From assembly GCA_035493475.1 (NCBI GenBank), contig DATJIF010000124.1, forward strand, positions 1 through 64,000: a stretch of DNA of 64,000 bases. The letters are read 5' to 3'. Below, one piece after another: positions 53,658 through 60,574 of the stretch. Under the pieces are notes generated by a model, which worked only from the letters and a program-made list of their open reading frames with translations, had not been told where the DNA came from and ran no database searches. The position numbers and the translations under genes were made by a program. How positions within the stretch are numbered: the first letter of the stretch is position 1; each line of letters opens with the position of its first letter. The DNA comes from Actinospica sp035493475. Its GTDB lineage: Bacteria > Actinomycetota > Actinomycetes > Streptomycetales > Catenulisporaceae.

Positions 53658-53672
53658 TGTTATCGATTGACA
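53658..53672. promoter_or_regulatory. LacI-type operator, TATCGAT class
   Basis: TGTTATCGATTGACA, an imperfect palindrome around ATCGAT, 84 bases before the second binding-protein gene. It differs from the other operators, so it may be read by the LacI protein at 59503. Confidence 0.5.
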
Positions 53673-53755
53673 AGACTTCGAGGCTCTGCCAGCATCGCCT
53701 CCTGGTGACGTGAGCGTTCCCGCCGCGCACCGTTTTCCCGCAGAGAGAGGCTTCA

Positions 53756-55021
53756 ATGACGAAGTTCAGAAGTCGGCTTGCCGCGATGGCGGCCGCGTGT
53801 GTGGCCCTCGGTATGACGGTCGCCGGATGCGGCTCAAGCTCCGGCGGGTCGGAGTCGGGCCCGATCACCCTGACCGTCTACTCCTGGAAGGGCAACGCGG
53901 CCACGCCCGAGGACGTGCCGCAGATCAATGCCGCGTTCGAGAAGGCGTACCCGAACATAAAGCTCAACTTCCAGTTCCTGAGCGCGGGCGCCACGATCGC
54001 GCAGAAGCTGCAGCCCGAGTTCCTGGCCGGAGACGCGCCGGACGTGTTCATGACCGATCCGACCACGATGCGCCAGTACCAGAAGGACGGCTACCTCGCC
54101 GATCTGAGCGACCAGTCCTGGGTCTCGGATCTCACCGGCGCCATCAAGCCGTTCGTCACGGTGAGCGGCAAGACGTACGCGGCGCCGCTGGACCTGGTCC
54201 CGATCGGCCTCTTCGCGAACATGGGCATCCTCAAGCAGGCCGGGATCACGAGCTTCCCGACCACCAACACGGAACTGCTGGCCGACCTCAAGACCCTGAA
54301 GTCGAAGAACCTTCCGGGCCTGGAGGTGCCGGACAAGGGCGGGTACACCTCGGAGGCGATCATCAACGGGGTCGCGAGCACGCTGGTGTACAAGCAGAAC
54401 AAGAACTGGGACGCCGACTACGTCGCGGGCAAGGTGGACTTCTCGGACTGGACGAGTTCGGTCGAGCAGTTCAACGACCTGGGCACGAGCGGCCTGGTCG
54501 ACTTCAAGGACGGCCTCGGCGTGGACGAGTGGGGCCAGGGTGTGCAGGACTTCGAGGCCGGTAAGACAGCGTTCCTCTACCAGGGCGCATGGAACCTGAC
54601 CAGCTTCGTCAAGGCGCAGCCGAGCACGCAGTTCGGGCCGTGGGCGGGGGACGACTCCAGCCAGCAGTGGGGCACCGTCTTCGCCGGCGTGAACTGGTCG
54701 GTCAACGCGGCGAGCAGCCACCTCGACGCCGCGGAGAAGTACGTGCGGTTCTGGACCCAGGCGGAGAACCTCATCGGCTACCTGAAGGCGGACGCGGGCT
54801 ACTCGCCTTACACGAACGGCACCTCGCCCACCTCCGCGGCGGACGCGCTGGAGACGAAGGCCTTCAACGCGGGCGCCTACCGCATCCTCGGGGCCGACAG
54901 TTGGTTCACCGGCGCCAACGAGACGACCATGGGCACTGACGTCCAGTCCCTGATGCTCGGCCAGATCACGCCCAGCGCGCTCACCGCCAAGTGGACGCAG
55001 GAATTCAAGACGTCCAAGTAG
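53756..55021 (+). CDS. ABC sugar transporter substrate-binding lipoprotein
   Basis: 421 residues with a lipobox (GMTVAGC-GSSSGG) and the family 1 pattern (ITLTVYSWKGNAATPEDVPQ, LAGDAPDVFMTDPTTMRQY, YAAPLDLVPIGLFANMGILK). First gene of the second importer operon, which continues through two permeases to the GH51 and GH43-like genes. A hairpin follows the gene. Confidence 0.9.
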   Translation: MTKFRSRLAAMAAACVALGMTVAGCGSSSGGSESGPITLTVYSWKGNAATPEDVPQINAAFEKAYPNIKLNFQFLSAGATIAQKLQPEFLAGDAPDVFMTDPTTMRQYQKDGYLADLSDQSWVSDLTGAIKPFVTVSGKTYAAPLDLVPIGLFANMGILKQAGITSFPTTNTELLADLKTLKSKNLPGLEVPDKGGYTSEAIINGVASTLVYKQNKNWDADYVAGKVDFSDWTSSVEQFNDLGTSGLVDFKDGLGVDEWGQGVQDFEAGKTAFLYQGAWNLTSFVKAQPSTQFGPWAGDDSSQQWGTVFAGVNWSVNAASSHLDAAEKYVRFWTQAENLIGYLKADAGYSPYTNGTSPTSAADALETKAFNAGAYRILGADSWFTGANETTMGTDVQSLMLGQITPSALTAKWTQEFKTSK

Positions 55022-55050
55022 CGGCCGGTCCTCATCGCCGCACCTCGTCA

Positions 55051-55087
55051 GCGTCCGTCCGCCGTGCCTCGACCGGCGGGCGGACGC
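55051..55087 (+). terminator. intercistronic hairpin between binding protein and permease genes
   Basis: GCGTCCGTCCGCCG (55051-55064) pairs with CGGCGGGCGGACGC (55074-55087), one G-U pair, loop nine bases. Same position as the hairpin at 47615 in the first importer. Confidence 0.75.
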
Positions 55088-55102
55088 GGAAGGGAATCAC
55101 TC

Positions 55103-55987
55103 ATGCTTGAGCGTCGCAAGATGTCCGCGTTCCTCTTCGCTCTCCCCGCACTCGTTCTCTATTCGCTCATCGTCATCTATCCGCTGATCAGCGGCGCCTA
55201 TCTGAGCTTCACCGACAGCGTGGGCGGTCCGCACGCCGACTTCGTCGGGTTCGCCAACTTCGCGCAGATCGGGCAGGACTCACGGATCTGGCCGTCGTTC
55301 GTCGTGACGGCCGAGTTCGCACTCATGTCCGTCATCGGCGGGAACGCGCTCGGTCTGAGCCTGGCGCGTTCCATCTACTACCGCCCCCGGGTGCGCAGGA
55401 TCGTCACCACGCTGGTGCTGCTGCCCGCCCTGGTCGCGCCCGTGATGGCGGGATTCATCTTCTCGTACATCCTCGGCCCGAGCGGCGCGCTGAACTCGTT
55501 CCTCGCCGACATCGGCCTGCGCAGCCTCACCCAGGTGTGGCTCGGCAATCCGGCCACGGCCCTGCCCGCGGTCGCCGTCGTGAGCATGTGGAGCGGAGCC
55601 GGGTTCTCCACGGTCATCTTCCTCTCCTCGTATCTCGCGCTGGATCCCGAACTGCTCGACGCCTCGATGATCGACGGGGCGACGTCCTGGAAGAAGTTCC
55701 GCTTCATCGAGTGGCCGCTGGTCAGCCCGGCGCTGACGGTCAACCTGACGCTGGGGATCATCGGCGCGCTGCGCGTGTTCGAACTGCCTTTGGTGCTCAC
55801 GGCGGGAGGGCCGGTCAACTCCACCACCAGCATCAGCATGATCATCTACAAGGAGCTGTTCGGGCAGGGGAACTACGGCTTCGCCTACGGGGTCGCCCTG
55901 TCGGTGGTCCTGCTGCTCTTCGTCGTCGTCGTCGCCAGCGTGCTGACCACGGCCATGCGGTTCCGCGAACGGAGGATGTTCTCATGA
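55103..55987 (+). CDS. ABC sugar transporter permease (MalF-type)
   Basis: 294 residues from ATG 55103 (AAGGGAA ribosome site); six membrane segments and the EAA loop LALDPELLDASMIDGATSWK. The stop overlaps the next gene by ATGA. Confidence 0.9.
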   Translation: MLERRKMSAFLFALPALVLYSLIVIYPLISGAYLSFTDSVGGPHADFVGFANFAQIGQDSRIWPSFVVTAEFALMSVIGGNALGLSLARSIYYRPRVRRIVTTLVLLPALVAPVMAGFIFSYILGPSGALNSFLADIGLRSLTQVWLGNPATALPAVAVVSMWSGAGFSTVIFLSSYLALDPELLDASMIDGATSWKKFRFIEWPLVSPALTVNLTLGIIGALRVFELPLVLTAGGPVNSTTSISMIIYKELFGQGNYGFAYGVALSVVLLLFVVVVASVLTTAMRFRERRMFS

Positions 55988-56904
55988 CCCTGACCTCATC
56001 GCAGCCGACGACCGAACCGGCGCAGCGCGGGGCGGGCCCGCGCGCCCGGCCGACCGGGTCGGGTCCGGGGGCGCGGGCCGGTATCGGCTCCCTGGTGTTG
56101 CGCAGGCTGGGCGACCTGTGGCTCATCCTGGTCGTGGCGGCCCTGGTGGTGCCGTTCCTGATCGCGGTCTCGATCGCGCTGCGCCCGGCCGCCGACGTCG
56201 CCGCCGACCCGCTCGGCTTCCCGACCCATCTGACGTTCGCGAATATCTCCCGCACCTTCGGCTACCTGGACTACGGCCACGCGATTGTCAATACCCTCAT
56301 CTATGTGGTCTGCTCCACCTTCTTCGTGATCCTGCTCGGCGGGATGGCGAGCTATCCGATCGCGCGGCTCAGCCGACGCTGGACGGCCCTCGCGTACCGG
56401 TACTTCATCATCGGCACCACGTTCCCGATCTTCGCGCTCGTCGCCCCGCTCTTCCTGCTGATCAGGGACATGGGGCTGCTGAACACGCACGTGGGCGTCA
56501 TCATGATCTACGTGGCGATGAACTTCCCGATCGCCGTGTTCTTCTTCTCCAACTTCCTCAGGTCGGTGCCGGTGGAACTCGAGGAGGCCGGCGAACTCGA
56601 CGGCGCGGGACCGTTCCGGATCTTCTTCCAGATCGTCCTGCCGCTGGTGCGCCCCGTGATCGCGACGCTGGCCACCTTCCTGACCATCGGGATCTGGAAC
56701 GACCTGGTGGTCCCGTTGATCTTCACCCAGGGATCGTCGAACGGCACGATCATGTCGAACGCCTACTCGCTGATCGACCCGCGCCAGGTGGACCCGACCA
56801 CGATGTTCCCCGCCGTGCTGCTCGGGGTCGCGCCGCTGTTCCTGGTCTTCCTGCTGCTCCAGCGGTATCTCGTCTCCGGGATCGCCTCGGGTGCGATCAA
56901 GTAG
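55984..56904 (+). CDS. ABC sugar transporter permease (MalG-type)
   Basis: 306 residues, a Pro/Arg-rich cytoplasmic N-terminus of about 35 residues, six membrane segments and the EAA loop VPVELEEAGELDGAGPFRIF. Followed after 27 bases by the GH51 gene, so importer and cytoplasmic hydrolase are one operon. No ATPase gene in the operon. Confidence 0.9.
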   Translation: MTLTSSQPTTEPAQRGAGPRARPTGSGPGARAGIGSLVLRRLGDLWLILVVAALVVPFLIAVSIALRPAADVAADPLGFPTHLTFANISRTFGYLDYGHAIVNTLIYVVCSTFFVILLGGMASYPIARLSRRWTALAYRYFIIGTTFPIFALVAPLFLLIRDMGLLNTHVGVIMIYVAMNFPIAVFFFSNFLRSVPVELEEAGELDGAGPFRIFFQIVLPLVRPVIATLATFLTIGIWNDLVVPLIFTQGSSNGTIMSNAYSLIDPRQVDPTTMFPAVLLGVAPLFLVFLLLQRYLVSGIASGAIK

Positions 56905-56931
56905 CCCCTGTCCATCAAGAGGGAGTTCCAG

Positions 56932-58449
56932 GTGCTTTCGGCATCACTGACCATTGATCCGGCCTTCGAGGTCGCCCCGGTGCGCCGGAACCTGTTCGGC
57001 GCGTTCGTCGAGCAGGCCGGGCGCTGCGTGTACGGCGGCCTCGTCGAGCCCGGGCATCCGAGCGCGGACGAGCACGGCCTGCGCGGCGACGTCGTCGAAC
57101 TCGTCCGGCGACTCGGCATCAGCACCGTGCGCTACCCCGGCGGGAACTTCGTCAGCGGCTACCGCTGGGAGGACGGCGTCGGCCCGGTGGACGAGCGGCC
57201 CGCGCGCCTCGATCTCGCGTGGGGTTCCACGGAGCCGAACACGTTCGGGCTCAACGAGTTCATGACCTGGACGCGGCGGGCGGAGGTCGAGCCGATGCTC
57301 GCCGTCAACCTCGGCACGCGCGGCGTCCAGGAGGCGCTCGACCTGCTCGAATACTGCAACGTACGCGGCGGCACCCGGCTCTCCGACCTCCGCCGCAGGC
57401 ATGGCGTGGAGCAGCCGCACGACGTGCGGATGTGGTGCCTGGGCAACGAGATGGACGGCACCTGGCAGGTCGGGCACAAGACCGCGCCCGAGTACGGACG
57501 CCTGGCCGCGGAGACCGCGCGCGCGATGCGCATGATCGATCCCGAACTCGTGCTGGTTGCCTGCGGCAGCTCGGCGACGTTCATGGACACCTTCCCGTCC
57601 TGGGAGCGGATCGTGCTCGAGGAGGCGTACGAGCAGATCGACCTGATCTCGGCGCACGCGTACTACTGCGAGAAGGACGGCGACCTCGCCAGCTTCCTCG
57701 CCTGCTCGACGGATCTGGAGCACCAGATCGAGACCGTCGTGGCCACCGCCGACTACGTCCGCAGCCTCAAGCGGTCGAGCAAGCAGCTCAACATCTCCTT
57801 CGACGAGTGGAACGTCTGGTATCAGCACGAGCACGCGGGCGAGCCCCGGGACTGGAGCCGCGCCGGACTGCCGCGCCTCGAGGACCACTACAACGTCGCC
57901 GACGCCGTCGTGGTCGGGTCGCTGCTGATCGCGCTGCTGCGGCACAGCGACCGCGTGCACGCGGCGAGCCTGGCCCAACTGGTCAACGTGATCGCTCCGA
58001 TCATGACGGTCGAGGGCGGCCCGGCCTGGCGGCAGAGCACCTTCCACCCGTTCGAGCAGACCTCCCGGCTGGCCGCGGGCGTGGTGCTGCGTACCGCGAT
58101 CTCCGCGCCGAGCCGGCCGACCGAGAAGTACGGCGACGTCAGCGTCATCGACGCCGTGGCCACGCACGACGCCGACGCCGGAACGACCGCGCTGTTCATC
58201 ATCAACCGCTCGACCGCGGACGAGATCGAGATCAGCATCGACACGCGCGCGGTCGGCGCGGCCCGGGTGCGCTCCGCGACCGTCCTGAGCGACACCGACC
58301 CGCATGCCAGGCCGACCGTCGAGACCGAGCGGCGGTTCGAGCCAAGGCCCCTCAAGGAGATCGCGCTCGGCGACGGCGCGCTGCGACTCACCGCGCCGCC
58401 CGTCTCGTGGATCGCGATCGAACTCGAAGGAGAAGACCACGATGTCTGA
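56932..58449 (+). CDS. abfA: intracellular alpha-L-arabinofuranosidase, GH51
   Basis: 505 residues from GTG 56932. GH51 fingerprints: RNLFGAFVEQAGRCVYGGL, TVRYPGGNFVSGYRWEDG, acid/base Glu173 in WCLGNEMDG, ISAHAYYCEKDGD and nucleophile Glu292 in ISFDEWNVWY. No signal peptide. It releases L-arabinose from imported arabino-oligosaccharides. Its end overlaps the next gene by eight bases. Confidence 0.93.
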   Translation: MLSASLTIDPAFEVAPVRRNLFGAFVEQAGRCVYGGLVEPGHPSADEHGLRGDVVELVRRLGISTVRYPGGNFVSGYRWEDGVGPVDERPARLDLAWGSTEPNTFGLNEFMTWTRRAEVEPMLAVNLGTRGVQEALDLLEYCNVRGGTRLSDLRRRHGVEQPHDVRMWCLGNEMDGTWQVGHKTAPEYGRLAAETARAMRMIDPELVLVACGSSATFMDTFPSWERIVLEEAYEQIDLISAHAYYCEKDGDLASFLACSTDLEHQIETVVATADYVRSLKRSSKQLNISFDEWNVWYQHEHAGEPRDWSRAGLPRLEDHYNVADAVVVGSLLIALLRHSDRVHAASLAQLVNVIAPIMTVEGGPAWRQSTFHPFEQTSRLAAGVVLRTAISAPSRPTEKYGDVSVIDAVATHDADAGTTALFIINRSTADEIEISIDTRAVGAARVRSATVLSDTDPHARPTVETERRFEPRPLKEIALGDGALRLTAPPVSWIAIELEGEDHDV

Positions 58450-59425
58450 CACCGCCGTCATCAAATCCCCGCTCTTCCGCGACCCGATCCAGGACGGCGC
58501 CGCCGACCCCACGGTCATCTGGAACCGCGGCGAGCAGGCCTGGTGGATGTTCTACACGAACCGCCGCGCCACGAACGCCCCGCAGGACGGCACCATCGCC
58601 TGGGTCACCGGCACCCCGATCGGCGTCGCCTCCTCGACCGACGGCGCCGCGACCTGGCTCTACCGGGGAACCGTCGCAGGGCTCGACCTCGAATGGGGCC
58701 AGCACACGTACTGGGCTCCGGAGATCTTCGACGACGGCGAGACCTACCACATGTACGTCACCGTAGAACGCGGCGTGCCGAGCACCTGGGTCGTGAGCCC
58801 GCGGCGGATCCGGCACTACACGAGCCCGGACCTGATCAGCTGGACGTACCAGTCCGACCTGCCGCTGCCGACCGACAACGCCATCGACGCGTGCGTGCAT
58901 CCGCTGCCCGGCGGCGGATACCGGCTCTGGTACAAGGACGAGGAGCACGGCAGCCACACCTACTACTGCGACAGCGACGACCTCTACACCTGGAAGCCGG
59001 TCGGACCCGCGGTCACCGCGAGGGCGCACGAGGGCCCCAACGTCTTCGAGTTCGAAGGCCGCTACTGGATGGTCGTGGACGAGTGGCAGGGCCAGCGCGT
59101 GCTCAGCTCCGAGGACCTCGCCACCTGGAGGCCGGAGAATCTGATCCTCGACATCCCGGGCACCGGCACCGATGACGCCATGATCGGCCAGCACGCCGAC
59201 GTCGTCGTGACCGGGGGAGCGGCGACGATCTTCTACTTCACCCACCCCGAGCGCAGGCCCGGCGAGCCCTTCGACGACGACAACATCGGCGAACGGCGCA
59301 CCTCCATCCACGCCGCCCGGCTGCGCGTGCTCGACGGAGTGCTCACCTGCGACCGGAACGAGATCCTGACGGCGCCGCTGCTGCCGATCGAGGGACCGGG
59401 GGCGACGCCCGGCGCGACCCGCTGA
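58442..59425 (+). CDS. GH43/GH117-type five-bladed propeller glycosidase
   Basis: 327 residues from ATG 58442, overlapping the GH51 stop codon by eight bases. Propeller repeats with an Asp in DGAADPTVIWN (22), HTYWAPEIFDDGETYHMY, DACVHPLPGGGYRLWYKDEE and EGPNVFEFEGRYWMV suggest the Asp-Asp-Glu set of clan GH-F. I cannot assign a subfamily. No signal peptide, so it acts inside the cell, probably on a linkage of the same oligosaccharides handled by the GH51 enzyme. Confidence 0.75.
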   Translation: MSDTAVIKSPLFRDPIQDGAADPTVIWNRGEQAWWMFYTNRRATNAPQDGTIAWVTGTPIGVASSTDGAATWLYRGTVAGLDLEWGQHTYWAPEIFDDGETYHMYVTVERGVPSTWVVSPRRIRHYTSPDLISWTYQSDLPLPTDNAIDACVHPLPGGGYRLWYKDEEHGSHTYYCDSDDLYTWKPVGPAVTARAHEGPNVFEFEGRYWMVVDEWQGQRVLSSEDLATWRPENLILDIPGTGTDDAMIGQHADVVVTGGAATIFYFTHPERRPGEPFDDDNIGERRTSIHAARLRVLDGVLTCDRNEILTAPLLPIEGPGATPGATR

Positions 59426-59502
59426 GCACCCCCGCACTAACCGGGCCGGCCGGACGCTTGACCTACCATCAGGTCGTCCGGCAGGCCCACCAATTCTCAT
59501 GA

Positions 59503-60555
59503 ATGCGAACCCCCGTGAACGAACCGGAACCCGCTCCCGCCAAGGCGGCCACGATCTACGACGTCGCCAAGGCGGCGGGCGTGTCCTCCCAGACCGTCGT
59601 CCGCTACCTCAACGGCTTCCAGGGCATAAGGCCGACGACGCAGCAGAAGGTGAAGACCGCGATCGAGACCCTGCGGTACAAGCCGAACCAGCTCGCCCGG
59701 GCGCTGCGCACCAACTCGCCGACCCGGGTGCTGGTGTTCGTCAACGAACTGACGGAGGCGGGGCCAGCGAACATCATCCTCGCGGCGACCCAGGCCGCGA
59801 CGGCGGCGGGCTACGTGCTGGAGATCATCACCCTGGACGTCGCGGACATCGAGGCCAGTGCGCGCACCATCCGCGAGACGGACCAGCTCTACGTGGCCGG
59901 AGCCCTCGCGTTCATCCCGACCGCGCAGATCTCCGAGCTGTTCGACCGGTTCCCACTGCACGTGCCCTTCCTGCGCGAGGTCAACGCCGACGGTCTCGAG
60001 GGCCCGCACGCGCAGGCGGCCGACGACCCGGCGACCCGGCTGCAGGTCGAGCATCTGCACGAGTTCGGGCACGAGCGGCTGTTCCTGCTCAACGGCCCGA
60101 AGGGCTGGTTCTCCACCGAGAAGCGCCGCTCCACCGCAGTGGCCACGGCCGAGCGCTTCGGCATGACGGTGACCGAATCGGTCCACGGCGACTGGTCCTC
60201 CCGGTCAGGCTACGAAGCGCTCCTGAGCGCGCGACTCGACGGAGCGCCGACCGCAGTGGTCTCGGCGAACGACGAGATGGCCCTCGGCGCCCTGTGCGCG
60301 CTCGACGAACGCGGCATCGACGTGCCCGGTGAGATGAGCGTCATCGGCCTCGACGACACGCGCGGAGCCGCCTACTACAAGCCGCCGCTCACCACGATCC
60401 GCATCGACTTCGAGAACGCCGGACGCCTCGCCGTGCAACGCCTGCTCACCATCATCGCGCGCAACGGCGGCGACGGCGTGGAAGTGCCTCAAGAGGTCGC
60501 GCCCGTGCCGCCGCGGCTCATCGTCCGCAAGTCGACCGCACCCCGACCGCACTAG
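59503..60555 (+). CDS. LacI family transcriptional regulator
   Basis: 350 residues. HTH at about residues 14-60 (ATIYDVAKAAGVSSQTVVRY, LNGFQGIRPTTQQKVKTAI) and sensor domain (RVLVFVNELTEAGPANIIL, TAVVSANDEMALGALCALDE, GEMSVIGLDDTRGAAYYKPP). The recognition helix (SSQTVVRYLNG) differs from the other two LacI proteins (SISTVSKVLNG, SLATVSRVLAN), fitting a separate operator class such as the one at 53658. It lies 19 bases before the beta-galactosidase gene and is probably co-transcribed with it. Confidence 0.9.
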   Translation: MRTPVNEPEPAPAKAATIYDVAKAAGVSSQTVVRYLNGFQGIRPTTQQKVKTAIETLRYKPNQLARALRTNSPTRVLVFVNELTEAGPANIILAATQAATAAGYVLEIITLDVADIEASARTIRETDQLYVAGALAFIPTAQISELFDRFPLHVPFLREVNADGLEGPHAQAADDPATRLQVEHLHEFGHERLFLLNGPKGWFSTEKRRSTAVATAERFGMTVTESVHGDWSSRSGYEALLSARLDGAPTAVVSANDEMALGALCALDERGIDVPGEMSVIGLDDTRGAAYYKPPLTTIRIDFENAGRLAVQRLLTIIARNGGDGVEVPQEVAPVPPRLIVRKSTAPRPH

Positions 60556-60574
60556 GAACCGAAGGGCGGGCCCC

